DNA from: Cyanobium sp. WAJ14-Wanaka
GTDB taxonomy: Bacteria; Cyanobacteriota; Cyanobacteriia; PCC-6307; Cyanobiaceae
DNA length: 64,000 bases
Direction: 5' to 3'
Assembly (NCBI RefSeq): GCF_024345375.1
Contig: NZ_JAGQAZ010000001.1
Span: forward strand, 186,001 to 250,000
Under the pieces are notes generated by a model. It was not told the DNA's origin and made no database searches. It saw only the letters and a program-made list of their open reading frames with translations. Of this stretch, positions 36,595-45,585 are shown piece after piece; the stretch's first letter is position 1; every line of letters begins with the position of its first letter. The translations under genes were made by a program, and so were the position numbers.

Positions 36595-37791
36595 ATGGTT
36601 TCAAGAGCTCCCCATGAGCGGGCCAAGCCCTTGGCGAAGGGAAGCACCTATCCGGCCAAGGATCTCTGCAGCCAGTGCGGTCTTTGTGATAGCCGCTGGG
36701 TTGCCTATGTGCGCCAGGCCTGTGCCTTTTTGAACCAGCAGATCGAGCCAATGGAGGAGCGGGTCCATGGCCGTAGCCGCGACCTCGACAACGAAGACGA
36801 GCTCTATTTCGGCGTCAGTCAGCGGATGCTCACGGCCCGCCTCGAGCAGCCGATTGAGGGCGCCCAGTGGACCGGCATTGTCAGTCGGATCGGGGTGCGG
36901 GCCCTGGAGACTGGCCTGGTGGATGCGGTGCTCTGTGTGGGCCAAAGCCCAGACGACCGCTTCACGCCCGTGCCGGTTTTGGCGCGTACCGCCGAGGAGG
37001 TGATGGCGGCCCGGGTCAATAAGCCCACCCTCTCGCCAAACCTCGAGGTGTTGGAGCAGTTGCCGGGCAGTGGCATTCGACGCCTAATGGCGATTGGGGT
37101 GGGCTGTCAGATCCAGGCCCTGCGGGCGGTGCAGGCCAGCCTGCCCCTAGATCAGCTCTACGTGCTCGGCTTGCCCTGCGTCGACAACGTCAGCCGGGAG
37201 GGGCTCCAAACCTTCCTGGAAAGCGCCAGTCGCTCCCCCGGCACCGTGGTGCACTACGAGTTCATGCAGGATTTCCGGATCCACTTCCGCCACAGCGATG
37301 GCACCGAGGAAACGGTGCCCTTCTTTGGGCTCGACACTCCCAAGCTCAAGGACGTCTTTGCGCCCAGCTGTTTGAGCTGCTTTGACTACACCAATGCCGG
37401 GGCCGACCTGGTGGTTGGCTACATGGGCGCCACCTTTGGCCGCCAGTGGCTCACCGTGCGCAATCCCAGGGGGCAGGAGCTGCTGGATTTGGTGGAGGCT
37501 GAGCTCGACGTGGCCCCAACCACCAGCCGGGGTAAGCGCCAGGCGGCGGTTCAACAGGGCATAGACGCCTACGACAAGGCCCTCAAATTGCCGATGTGGC
37601 TGGCAGAGCTGGTGGGCTGCATCGTGCGCAATGTGGGCCCCAGGGGCCTCGAATACGGCCGCTTTTCTATTGATTCCCACTTCACCCGCAATGCCCTTTG
37701 GCTGCGGCGGCACCATCCTGAAAAGGCCGAGGCCCAAATCCCGGCCTTTGCCAAAAAAATCGTCGGCCGTTACCGCCTCCCAACTACATGA
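36595..37791 (+). CDS. bciB: 3,8-divinyl chlorophyllide 8-vinyl reductase, BciB type
   Basis: 398-residue iron-sulfur flavoprotein of the F420-hydrogenase beta-subunit (FrhB) family. The cluster motif DLCSQCGLCD has Cys25, Cys28 and Cys31, followed by ACAFLNQQIEPMEERVHGR; the second Cys pair is in PSCLSCFDYTNAGADLVVGYMG. In cyanobacteria this family (slr1923 type) reduces the 8-vinyl group to give monovinyl chlorophyll, using ferredoxin. Its presence argues against a Prochlorococcus that uses divinyl chlorophyll. malQ begins 13 bp after the stop. Confidence 0.9.
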   Translation: MVSRAPHERAKPLAKGSTYPAKDLCSQCGLCDSRWVAYVRQACAFLNQQIEPMEERVHGRSRDLDNEDELYFGVSQRMLTARLEQPIEGAQWTGIVSRIGVRALETGLVDAVLCVGQSPDDRFTPVPVLARTAEEVMAARVNKPTLSPNLEVLEQLPGSGIRRLMAIGVGCQIQALRAVQASLPLDQLYVLGLPCVDNVSREGLQTFLESASRSPGTVVHYEFMQDFRIHFRHSDGTEETVPFFGLDTPKLKDVFAPSCLSCFDYTNAGADLVVGYMGATFGRQWLTVRNPRGQELLDLVEAELDVAPTTSRGKRQAAVQQGIDAYDKALKLPMWLAELVGCIVRNVGPRGLEYGRFSIDSHFTRNALWLRRHHPEKAEAQIPAFAKKIVGRYRLPTT

Positions 37792-37804
37792 AACAGGCCA
37801 ATCC

Positions 37805-39301
37805 ATGAGACAAGCCGGCGTTTTGCTGCACCCCACGGCCCTGCCGGGCCCCGGTGGCTGCGGCAGCTTTGGGGCGGCGGCCCACGAATGGATCAGCCTG
37901 CTGGCCCGCCATGGGGTGGGGGTTTGGCAGCTGCTGCCCCTGGCCCCCCCCGATGGCACCGGTTCCCCCTACAGCTCCCCCAGTGGTTCGGCCCTCAATC
38001 CCTGGTTCCTAGATGGGGAGGTGTTGGCTGCTGAGGGTTTCCTGACCGATGCAGACCTGGCGGCCTTGAACCAGCTGCCTGTTGAGGATCCAGGCCGGCT
38101 TGATTTGGGGGGCCTGCCTGGACGCATCGAGGCCCTGGGCGAGGCCCTGCAACGGCGCTGGGCTGGCCAGGGGGCAAGGCGCCAGCGGGCATTCCAGGCC
38201 TGGCGCCGCCGGCAGCGCCACTGGCTAGACGACCACTGTTTGTTTGTGGTGATCCGCCGCCTTGAGGCGGGCCGTCCCTGGTGGGAGTGGCCCCAGCCCC
38301 TGGCCCAGCGCCGGGGCCAGGACCTGCGCCAGTTGGCGCGGCAGCATCGGCCGGAGCTGTTGGCTGAAGCCCTGGTGCAGTGGCAGTTGCAGCGCCAATG
38401 GGACCAACTCCGCTGCCATGCCAAGGCTGAGGGGGTGCGGCTGGTGGGGGATTTGCCCTTCTATGTGGCCCATGACAGCGCCGATGTCTGGTGCCATCGA
38501 GGCCTGTTTTCTGTCACTGCAGATGGCAGCTTGAGCTCCCAGAGCGGTGTGCCGCCGGATTACTTCTCCGAGACCGGCCAACTTTGGGGCACCCCCATCT
38601 ACGCCTGGCCCCGCCATTGGCTGACGGGTTTTGGTTGGTGGCTGGCCCGGCTGCGGCGCCAGTTGGCCCTTTTTGATCTGGTGCGGCTCGACCATTTCCG
38701 GGCCCTGCAGGCCTTTTGGTGCGTGCCTGGGGGAGCCACAACTGCTGAGCACGGGGTGTGGCGCCGCTCCCCCGGCTGGCCCCTGCTGGGCCTGCTTTGG
38801 CTCTCCCTGGGTTGCCGGCTTCCCCTAATCGCTGAAGACCTGGGGGTGATCACGCCGCCGGTGGAGCACCTGCGCGATGGTTTTGCCCTGCCGGGGATGA
38901 AGATCCTCCAATTTGCCTTTGATGGCGACCAGGCCAATCCCTACCTGCCCAGCAACATCAAGGGGCGCCGCTGGGTGGTGTACACCGGCACCCACGACAA
39001 CGCCACCACCAAGGGCTGGTGGCAACAACTGGACCCCGAATCCCAGGGCCGAGTTGGTGAGGCAATGGCTGCCCAGGTGCAATCCCCTGCCCGCCAGCTA
39101 GCGGAATTGGCCCTCGCCACCTCCGCCGACCTGGCGGTGGTGCCGCTGCAGGATCTGCTGGAGCTGGGCGACGAAGCCCGCTTCAACACCCCCGGCACCA
39201 GCTCTGGGAACTGGACCTGGCGGCTAAACCAACCCCTTTCCAGCTTGGAAGGGGCGCTGCAGGCCTATGGCCAGGCGGCTGGTCGCTACGGCCGCGGCTG
39301 A
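37805..39301 (+). CDS. malQ: 4-alpha-glucanotransferase (amylomaltase, GH77)
   Basis: 498 residues from the ATG at 37805; the open frame extends upstream into bciB but MRQAGVLLHPTALPGP is the natural N-terminus. GH77 motifs include SPYSSPSGSALNPWFLD, GDLPFYVAHDSADVW (substrate loop), VRLDHFRALQAFW with the nucleophile aspartate, IAEDLGVITPPV with the acid/base glutamate, and YTGTHDNATTKGWW with the third carboxylate. It disproportionates malto-oligosaccharides during glycogen breakdown. The 3' end overlaps the convergent HTH gene by 16 bp. Confidence 0.95.
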   Translation: MRQAGVLLHPTALPGPGGCGSFGAAAHEWISLLARHGVGVWQLLPLAPPDGTGSPYSSPSGSALNPWFLDGEVLAAEGFLTDADLAALNQLPVEDPGRLDLGGLPGRIEALGEALQRRWAGQGARRQRAFQAWRRRQRHWLDDHCLFVVIRRLEAGRPWWEWPQPLAQRRGQDLRQLARQHRPELLAEALVQWQLQRQWDQLRCHAKAEGVRLVGDLPFYVAHDSADVWCHRGLFSVTADGSLSSQSGVPPDYFSETGQLWGTPIYAWPRHWLTGFGWWLARLRRQLALFDLVRLDHFRALQAFWCVPGGATTAEHGVWRRSPGWPLLGLLWLSLGCRLPLIAEDLGVITPPVEHLRDGFALPGMKILQFAFDGDQANPYLPSNIKGRRWVVYTGTHDNATTKGWWQQLDPESQGRVGEAMAAQVQSPARQLAELALATSADLAVVPLQDLLELGDEARFNTPGTSSGNWTWRLNQPLSSLEGALQAYGQAAGRYGRG

Positions 39302-40179
39302 GCAGGTAGGGCAAATACCGCTTTGCCCGCACCCGCTTTGCTCCCATCCGGTTTGCCACTATCCACTGGCTGCAGCACCTCGCCGTTCCACTCGATCGTT
39401 CCAGCTGCCTTGGGCGCGGGGTTGAGGCTGAGCCGGAAGGGGGGACTGATCTGCAAAACCAATTCCCCCTGGCTGGCCTGCAGTTTGCTGCGCACCCCGC
39501 CCTGGCTCTCCAGGGTGATCTGGCTGGGTTGGCTGATTTGGATCCGTAGCTGGCCCGGCTGGCCTGGCTGGCCGCGGTTGGGCTGGCGGGCCTCCGCCTG
39601 CAGCAGCTTCAGGGCTTGGCCCTTGGCTGCCAGTTCCAGGGGCCGTAGGTCGGGGTAGAGCTGCAGCAGCTGTTGCTCCCCCTTGGGTTTGGCGAGCTGG
39701 CGGGCCTGGGTCGCGCTGAGGGGTGGCACCGGCTGCAGGGCCAGCAATCCCTCTGCGGCCAGCCTCTGTTGTTGGAGGTTGATGCCGTAGAGCAGGCCCA
39801 GGCTCAGCGCCCCATAGATCCAGGTGCCATGCCAGTTGGTGAAGACGTCGATCGATCCGAGGGTGATCGCGCGGGAGCGCAGGCGAAATGCCCGCAGGCC
39901 GGTGGGCTTTTCGTTTTCGTGGTCGCCGGCGTAGGCCAGCACGCCGTCGAGGCAGCCGGCGGGCAGGTTTAGCTGGCCCTCCAGCAGGGGCAGCATCGTG
40001 CGCAGGTAGGTGGCTTCCGGCAATCTTTCGCCCCAGCCCCGTTCCAGGGCCTCCAATACGGCGGCACTAATCCGGGTGACCTCCGCCAATTGCCGCAGGT
40101 TGAGGCCCCGCCGTTCGCGGGCCTCCCGCAGCTGGGCCCCAAGCGCCAGGAGAGGATCGTTGGGCGCTTCCGGTTCCAT
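39286..40179 (-). CDS. RodZ-like helix-turn-helix membrane protein
   Basis: 297 residues from the ATG at 40179, 4 bp after the pseudouridine synthase stop; an upstream ATG at 40275 would overlap that gene widely. The N-terminus is an HTH_25 domain (LGAQLREARERRGLNLRQLA ... ISAAVLEALERG), a central membrane helix is GALSLGLLYGI, and the C-terminal 80 residues are a DUF4115-like beta domain. This is the RodZ layout, and RodZ links MreB to cell shape. Picocyanobacteria are often coccoid, so whether it serves MreB here is uncertain. Confidence 0.75.
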   Translation of the reverse strand: MEPEAPNDPLLALGAQLREARERRGLNLRQLAEVTRISAAVLEALERGWGERLPEATYLRTMLPLLEGQLNLPAGCLDGVLAYAGDHENEKPTGLRAFRLRSRAITLGSIDVFTNWHGTWIYGALSLGLLYGINLQQQRLAAEGLLALQPVPPLSATQARQLAKPKGEQQLLQLYPDLRPLELAAKGQALKLLQAEARQPNRGQPGQPGQLRIQISQPSQITLESQGGVRSKLQASQGELVLQISPPFRLSLNPAPKAAGTIEWNGEVLQPVDSGKPDGSKAGAGKAVFALPAQPRP

Positions 40180-40183
40180 CCTC

Positions 40184-40912
40184 TTAATTGGGGGCTTGCG
40201 CCAATAGCCGCCATTCTTGGCGATCAAGGCGCCGCCAGCGACCCTCCGGCAGTTCCCCCAACCCAATCGGCCCAATGGCCAGGCGCTGGAGATCCAGCAC
40301 GGTGTAGCCCAGTAGGGCTGCGGTGCGTCGGATCTGGCGATTGCGCCCCTCCCCCATTACCAGCTCCAGGCAGGTGGCATTGGGGCGCGTTTGCTGGATG
40401 CTCACCTGCACCGGTTGGCTGGCTTGGCCATCGAGCTCCACGCCCCGGGCCCATTGCTCTAGTTGGGTGCGCTGTACTTCGCCCCGCAACCAGACCAGGT
40501 AGGTCTTGCGGTGCCCGTAGCGGGGATGGGTGAGCTTGAGGGTGATGTCGCCCTGGTTGCTGAGCAACAGGGCCCCGCGGCTTTCGGCATCCAGCCGGCC
40601 GACGGGATGGAGGCCCTGGCCCTGGCTGAGATCGTCGGGTAGGAGGTCGAGCACGGTGGTCCGGCCCTCCGGGTCATGGCAGCTGCAGACCACGCCGGCT
40701 GGCTTGTTCAGCAGGATCAACAAGGGGTCGGGCCGTTTGGCCAGGGGCCTGCCCTGCACATTGATTTGATCGAGATTGGGATCGGCCCGATCTCCCAGCT
40801 GGGCAACGCTGCCATTGACCAGCACCTGGCCAGAGCGCAACCAGACTTCGGCATTGCGGCGCGAGCACAGCCCGGCGGCGGCGATCAATTTTTGGAGCCG
40901 CTCTCGGGCCAT
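40184..40912 (-). CDS. Pseudouridine synthase (RsuA/RluB family)
   Basis: 242 residues. An N-terminal S4 RNA-binding domain (RLQKLIAAAGLCSRRNAEVWL) and the catalytic domain with HPVGRLDAESRGALLLSNQGD, whose aspartate is the nucleophile, followed by KTYLVWLRGEV and the basic GEGRNRQIRRTAALLG. The family pseudouridylates 16S or 23S rRNA; RluB, RluE, RluF and RsuA cannot be separated by eye, though cyanobacterial members are usually named RluB. Divergent from the sigma factor gene. Confidence 0.92.
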   Translation of the reverse strand: MARERLQKLIAAAGLCSRRNAEVWLRSGQVLVNGSVAQLGDRADPNLDQINVQGRPLAKRPDPLLILLNKPAGVVCSCHDPEGRTTVLDLLPDDLSQGQGLHPVGRLDAESRGALLLSNQGDITLKLTHPRYGHRKTYLVWLRGEVQRTQLEQWARGVELDGQASQPVQVSIQQTRPNATCLELVMGEGRNRQIRRTAALLGYTVLDLQRLAIGPIGLGELPEGRWRRLDRQEWRLLAQAPN

Positions 40913-40948
40913 CCAGCCATGTTGGAGCGCGGCGAATTGATGGTACCT

Positions 40949-40972
40949 TTACGAACCAAATTAGTTTCGTAA
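40949..40972. promoter_or_regulatory. Inverted repeat before the sigma factor gene
   Basis: Perfect 7 bp inverted repeat TTACGAA-N10-TTCGTAA (17 bp between half-site starts, under two helical turns) in the 73 bp divergent region between the pseudouridine synthase and sigma factor genes. A second palindrome AACCCC-C-GGGGTT at 40971-40983 reaches to 2 bp before the sigma ATG. Either could be an operator; the protein is unknown. Confidence 0.45.
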
Positions 40973-40985
40973 CCCCCGGGGTTTA

Positions 40986-42029
40986 ATGCCCTCTCTGCCC
41001 GTGCTCGGCCCCGATGCTTCCTCCCGCGATGGGGGCGGCGACCTTGTGCGCTCCTATTTGCGTGACATCGGCCGTGTGCCGTTGCTCAGCCATGAGCAGG
41101 AAATCACCCTGGGCCGCCAGGTGCAGGAGCTCATGTCGATTGAGGAGATCGAACAGGACTTGGAGCAGAAGCTTGGTGCCAAGCCCAGCCAGGACCAACT
41201 TGCAGCTGCTGCGGGCATGGAGGCTGCCCTTTTAAAGAAGCGACTAAAGGGTGGTCGCCGGGCCAAGGAGCGGATGGTGGCTGCCAATTTGCGGCTGGTG
41301 GTGAGTGTGGCCAAGAAGTACACCAAGCGGAATATGGAACTGCTGGATCTGATCCAGGAGGGAACGATCGGCCTGGTGAGGGGAGTGGAGAAATTCGATC
41401 CCACCCGTGGCTATAAGTTTTCGACCTATGCCTACTGGTGGATCCGCCAGGGGATCACCAGGGCGATTGCTGAAAAGAGCAGAACAATCCGCCTGCCGAT
41501 CCACATCACCGAAACCCTGAACAAGCTGAAAAAGGGCCAAAGGGAACTGAGTCAGGAGCTGGGCCGTACCCCGACGGTGACGGAGTTGGCGAGTTACGTG
41601 GAGCTGCCGGAGGAGGAGGTGAAGGACCTGCTGTGCCGGGCGCGCCAACCGGTGAGCCTGGAAACAAAGGTGGGAGATGGCGACGACACCGAACTGCTGG
41701 ATTTACTGGCGGGTGATGGTGAACTGCCAGAGGATCAACTGAACGGTGAATGCCTGAAGGGAGACCTGCGGGCGCTGCTGGAGCAACTGCCAGAACTGCA
41801 GGGCAGGGTTTTAAAGATGCGCTATGGGATCGATACGGGCAGTGAGCTTGGTGCGGCCGGCATGAATGGCGGCATAGCGGCAGGCATCGGCCTGGAAGAA
41901 CCGATGAGCCTCAGCGCCATTGCCAAGGAATTGGGCATTAGCCGCGACAAAACCCGCAGCCTCGAGCGCCGCGCCCAGGAAGAACTGCGCCGCCGTTCGG
42001 CGGAGCTAATTGGCTATCTGGTGGCTTGA
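40986..42029 (+). CDS. Group 2 RNA polymerase sigma factor
   Basis: 347-residue sigma-70 family protein without region 1.1. Region 1.2 is VRSYLRDIGRVPLLSHEQEI; regions 2.1-2.4 run from ANLRLVVSVAKKYTKRNMEL through KFSTYAYWWIRQGITRAI; region 3 includes LPIHITETLNKLKKGQREL. Region 4 is odd: about 20 residues (285-304, Gly/Ala-rich) sit between RMRYGID-type helix and MSLSAIAKELGISRDKTRSLERRA, where the usual helix reads RERVRQIE. Cyanobacteria hold several group 2 factors for light, nutrient and clock responses. The specific Sig letter cannot be given. Confidence 0.92.
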   Translation: MPSLPVLGPDASSRDGGGDLVRSYLRDIGRVPLLSHEQEITLGRQVQELMSIEEIEQDLEQKLGAKPSQDQLAAAAGMEAALLKKRLKGGRRAKERMVAANLRLVVSVAKKYTKRNMELLDLIQEGTIGLVRGVEKFDPTRGYKFSTYAYWWIRQGITRAIAEKSRTIRLPIHITETLNKLKKGQRELSQELGRTPTVTELASYVELPEEEVKDLLCRARQPVSLETKVGDGDDTELLDLLAGDGELPEDQLNGECLKGDLRALLEQLPELQGRVLKMRYGIDTGSELGAAGMNGGIAAGIGLEEPMSLSAIAKELGISRDKTRSLERRAQEELRRRSAELIGYLVA

Positions 42030-42048
42030 GGCGGTAGCTGGTCTTGCC

Positions 42049-42516
42049 TTAGAAAAACTGGTCAAAGTTGTCGAAGTCAACGGCGCTGAAGGTGCCGTCT
42101 TGAACCTGGCCCATCAGCCGCTCCAGCTGCACCCATAGGGCGCCACCCGTGGCCAAGGAGAGCACGAAGGAAACCAGCAGGGCCACTCCAGCGGAGAAGC
42201 CAAACACCTGCAGGCTGCCGCCGATAAAAAGCGTCACCCCCAGAATCACGCCTCCGTAGGGGATGGTGATGGCGGCAGTGCCCAGGGGCAGCAGGGCTAG
42301 GCGATCCTGCTTCCAGCCCTCCAGGCGGTTTTGAACCAACTTGGCAAAGGTGAGCCCGCAGAGCACCGCAATGGCAAAACCCAGGCCCGCCACCAGGTAA
42401 GGCGGCTGGCTGATTGGGGCGTACTCCAGCAGGATTTCGTAGTCGTCGAGGTCGCCGTAATAGCCGCTGGCCAGGTCCTGGGCGGCTTCGCTCAGGTCGA
42501 TCGGGGCCAGAGCCAT
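42049..42516 (-). CDS. Conserved membrane protein, unknown function
   Basis: 155 residues. After an acidic N-terminal segment (DLASGYYGDLDDYEILLEY) come about three or four membrane helices (YLVAGLGFAIAVLCGL, IPYGGVILGVTLFIGG, SAGVALLVSFVLSLATGG) and an acidic C-terminus ending DFDNFDQFF. I do not recognise the family; it reads like a cyanobacterial thylakoid or plasma membrane protein. The gene converges on the sigma factor gene and lies 26 bp after the UbiB-like kinase stop, possibly on the same transcript. Confidence 0.65.
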   Translation of the reverse strand: MALAPIDLSEAAQDLASGYYGDLDDYEILLEYAPISQPPYLVAGLGFAIAVLCGLTFAKLVQNRLEGWKQDRLALLPLGTAAITIPYGGVILGVTLFIGGSLQVFGFSAGVALLVSFVLSLATGGALWVQLERLMGQVQDGTFSAVDFDNFDQFF

Positions 42517-42542
42517 TGCAGCGCATGCGATTGGGCCAGACC

Positions 42543-44186
42543 CTAGGCGGCCATGGGGTTGAGCTGCCTGAGCACCCCTCCCACCAGCTTGCGCGGCGAG
42601 AAGGTGCGGCGAAGCAGACTTGCCAGGGCCCGTAAATCCTCGGTTTGGAGGCGGTCGTCCTGCACCAGGTTGAGCAGCAACCGTTGGCGCAGGCTGCTGC
42701 CCCCCTTGCCCAACAGCAGCTTCAAGCCGGCACCAGCCACCGGCAGCAGATCGGGGTTGGCGCTGTCGTTTTCAACCACCGAGAGCAGGTTTTCCAGCCG
42801 CTCCAGCCGCAGCCTGCCGTTGGCATCAAAGATCACCTCCAGCAGCTTTTCGCGCATTTCGGCCGTATCGCCCGCCAGCAGCCGTCTGGCCACGTAGGGG
42901 TAGGCCACCCGGATGATCTTGAAGCTGGGATCGAGGCGCAGGGCCAGGCCCTCCTGGCTCACCACGGCCCGAATGATCAAGGCAAAGCGGGCCGGCACCC
43001 GGAAGGGATAGGCATACATCAATTCGGAGAAGCGATCGGTGATCGCCTTGAAATTGAAGGCCCCCACGTTTTCGCCCAGGGCTCCCCCCAGCACCTCTTC
43101 CAGGGCCGGAATGATTGGTTCGAGATCCGCCTTGGGATTGAGGAAGCCCAGCTTCACAAAATCCAGCGCCAGGTCCCTGAAATCCCGGTTGATCAGGTGC
43201 ACCACCGCTCCGGTAAGGGTCAGGCGGTCGGAATCACTGATCGAATCCATCATCCCGAAATCCACGTAGGCCAAGTGGCCCAGCACCCCGGTTCTGCCGG
43301 GTAGGGCAAACAGGTTGCCGGGATGGGGATCGGCGTGGAAGTAGCCAAATTCCAGCAGTTGCTGCAGGCCCGCAATTACGCCGGTGCGGATCAGGGCCGT
43401 GGGATCGAGCTGGTGGGCCTCGAGGGCTTGGCGTTCCTGCAACTTTGTGCCATTGATCCAGCTGGTGGTCAGCACCCGACCACTGGAGAGCAGCCGCTCC
43501 ACCCGCGGCACGGTCACCTCCGGCTGGTTGGCAAAGAGGGCGGCAAAGCGCTCGGCGTTGTCGGCTTCCTGGTGGTAGTCGATCTCCTCAAACAGGCTGC
43601 GTCCAAATTCATCGATGATGTCGCCCAGGCCAAAACCCAGGTTCAGGGGCAGCAGCGGGGCCACGGTGATCGCCAGGATCCTGATGATCACCAGGTCGCG
43701 GCGCAGGGTGTAGGGCAGGTTGGGGCGTTGTACCTTGACCGCCACCCAGTGCCCATCAGCTAGCTGGGCCTTATAGACCTGGCCCAGGCTGGCGGCGGCC
43801 ACCGGGTAGTCGGGAAAGCTTTCAAACAACTGGTCGGCGGGGGCGCCCAGTTCGGCCTCGATCGTGGCCAGGGCAATGGCGTGGGGGAAGGCGGGCAGGT
43901 TGTCCTGCAGTTGGGTGAGCTGCTCGAGCCAATCACGCCGCACCAAATCTGGCCTGGTGGAGAGCGACTGCCCCACCTTGATGAAACAGGGCCCCAGCCC
44001 GGTCAGGGTGGTGAGAATGCGCTTTGCCAGCCGCTTTTGCACATCCGGGCTCTGGCTGTTGGCCTGGGCCACCAGCACCAGGGCCAGGCTGGTGAGCTGC
44101 CAAAGCACCACCACCAGGCGGCTGACCAGGACCCAGGGGCGCAGTAGCAGCCAGCGCAGGTCTTTACCTGGGGAGTAGGAGCCCAA
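42543..44186 (-). CDS. ABC1/UbiB-family atypical kinase
   Basis: 547 residues. UbiB-family marks: the KxGQ motif CFIKVGQSLSTRPDL, the Ala-rich nucleotide loop AAASLGQVYKAQL with the following VAVKVQRP lysine, the catalytic loop HADPHPGNLFA and the metal motif VDFGMMD. C-terminal hydrophobic residues may anchor it in the membrane. Family members support quinone synthesis (UbiB, COQ8) and, in plastids, plastoquinone or tocopherol metabolism; plastoquinone is the likely link here. Cyanobacteria carry several paralogues. Confidence 0.92.
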   Translation of the reverse strand: MGSYSPGKDLRWLLLRPWVLVSRLVVVLWQLTSLALVLVAQANSQSPDVQKRLAKRILTTLTGLGPCFIKVGQSLSTRPDLVRRDWLEQLTQLQDNLPAFPHAIALATIEAELGAPADQLFESFPDYPVAAASLGQVYKAQLADGHWVAVKVQRPNLPYTLRRDLVIIRILAITVAPLLPLNLGFGLGDIIDEFGRSLFEEIDYHQEADNAERFAALFANQPEVTVPRVERLLSSGRVLTTSWINGTKLQERQALEAHQLDPTALIRTGVIAGLQQLLEFGYFHADPHPGNLFALPGRTGVLGHLAYVDFGMMDSISDSDRLTLTGAVVHLINRDFRDLALDFVKLGFLNPKADLEPIIPALEEVLGGALGENVGAFNFKAITDRFSELMYAYPFRVPARFALIIRAVVSQEGLALRLDPSFKIIRVAYPYVARRLLAGDTAEMREKLLEVIFDANGRLRLERLENLLSVVENDSANPDLLPVAGAGLKLLLGKGGSSLRQRLLLNLVQDDRLQTEDLRALASLLRRTFSPRKLVGGVLRQLNPMAA

Positions 44187-44239
44187 CTAAGCAACGGCCT
44201 AATAGTTGGCGAGACTCTAGAAACCAAAAACCCCAAACC

Positions 44240-45580
44240 ATGGGCCTCTGGCTCCATCTGCCGGCCCATGGTCGGGGCCGGGGCCTGGCTCCGGAACTGC
44301 GCCAACTGTTGCGCCAGCACCCCGCCAGTTGGGATTTGCCGGAATTGCCCGAGCTGGGCGGCCCCCTAGTGGCAGATGGTTGGGTGGCCGAGGCCCAGCA
44401 CACCACTGCCCGGGCCCTTGGGGCCAGCCATTGCTGGTTTGGGGTGAATGGGGCCAGTGGCCTGTTGCAGGCGGCCCTGCTGGCCCTGGCAAGGCCGGGG
44501 GAGCGGGTGCTGCTGCCCCGCAACCTGCATCGCTCCCTGTTGCATGGCTGCCTGCTGGGCGGCTTGCGGCCCGTGCTGTTTGATCTGCCCTTTGATCCGG
44601 CTACGGGGCTGTGGTTGCAGCCGGATCCGGCCCACCTGGAGCGGGTAATCACTGCCGCCCTGGCCCAGGGCCCGATTGCCGCCCTGGCCCTGGTCTCCCC
44701 CACCTACCAGGGCCTGGCCGCCGATCTGCCGGCCCTGGTGGCCCTGGCCCATCGCTTGGGCCTGCCCGTGCTCGTGGACCAGGCCCATGGCTACGGGGAG
44801 GCGCTTGCGGCCCAGGCCGACCTGGTGGTGCTCTCCTGCCAGAAAAGTGGCGGCGGCCTGGCCCAGAGTGCGGCCCTGTTGCTGCAGGGCCAGCGGCTCC
44901 AGGTGGGGGCGGTGGAGCGGAGCCTGCTCTGGTTGCAAACCTCCAGCCCCAGCGCCCTATTGCTGGCCTCGGCCCAGGCCTCCCTCGGCCAGCTCACCAG
45001 TGCCTTTGGCCAGCGCCAGCGCCGCCGCGGCGAGGCCCGCGGGCTGCGGCTACGCCAGCACCTAAAGCAGCTCGAGCTGCCGCAGGTGTCCAGCCCCGAC
45101 CCCCTGCGGCTGGTGCTGCACACCGCCGCGATGGGTATCAATGGCCTGGAGGCAGACGAATGGCTGATGCGGCGGGGGGTAATCGCCGAGCTGCCGGAGC
45201 CAGGCACCCTCACCTTTTGTTTGGGGATGCGGCCGCCCCCTGGTCTGCGCTGGCGATTGGGGCGCCAGCTTGTGGCCCTGCGGCGGGCCCTGGGCGGGCC
45301 ACCCCTGCCGGCTTTTGTGCCCCCACCTTTGCCCCTGGTGGCCGAGCCAGAAATGGACCTGGGCCTGGCCTGGCGGGCCCCCTCAGAAATCGTGCCCCTG
45401 GTGCCCCTGGCGGCCTTGGCGGGGCGCCTTGCCGCCGCACCGGTCTGTCCCTATCCCCCGGGCATTCCCCTGCTGGTACCCGGTGAGCGGATCGATCTGG
45501 CCCGCGCCGAATGGCTTGCCCAGCAGCAGCGGCTGTGGCCGGGGCAGATCGCTGATACGGTGAGGGTTGTGGCCACCTAG
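44240..45580 (+). CDS. Orn/Lys/Arg decarboxylase-like PLP enzyme
   Basis: 446 residues, fold type I. The opening LHLPAHGRGRGLAP parallels the xxxPGHxxG start of Orn/Lys/Arg decarboxylases; GVNGASGLLQAALLAL, LPRNLHRSLLHGCLLGG (family: xPRNxHKS), VSPTYQGLAADL, LVDQAHGYGE and the PLP-lysine region SCQKSGGGLAQSA follow. The family acts on arginine or lysine in polyamine or cadaverine pathways, but short cyanobacterial members are of unproven substrate. The serine/threonine-histidine before the lysine is replaced (SCQK instead of STHK). cbiT starts 5 bp downstream. Confidence 0.82.
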   Translation: MGLWLHLPAHGRGRGLAPELRQLLRQHPASWDLPELPELGGPLVADGWVAEAQHTTARALGASHCWFGVNGASGLLQAALLALARPGERVLLPRNLHRSLLHGCLLGGLRPVLFDLPFDPATGLWLQPDPAHLERVITAALAQGPIAALALVSPTYQGLAADLPALVALAHRLGLPVLVDQAHGYGEALAAQADLVVLSCQKSGGGLAQSAALLLQGQRLQVGAVERSLLWLQTSSPSALLLASAQASLGQLTSAFGQRQRRRGEARGLRLRQHLKQLELPQVSSPDPLRLVLHTAAMGINGLEADEWLMRRGVIAELPEPGTLTFCLGMRPPPGLRWRLGRQLVALRRALGGPPLPAFVPPPLPLVAEPEMDLGLAWRAPSEIVPLVPLAALAGRLAAAPVCPYPPGIPLLVPGERIDLARAEWLAQQQRLWPGQIADTVRVVAT

Positions 45581-45585
45581 GCAGC

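Noticed and set aside
36518-36733. Possible frameshifted N-terminal extension of bciB
   Set aside because: The 36595 ATG gives the expected opening and intact cluster cysteines; the other frame loses them.
44611-45486. 291-residue open frame inside the PLP decarboxylase gene
   Set aside because: Gly/Pro/Ala/Arg low-complexity translation with no family motifs, on the same strand as a gene with clear motifs; typical GC-rich shadow frame.
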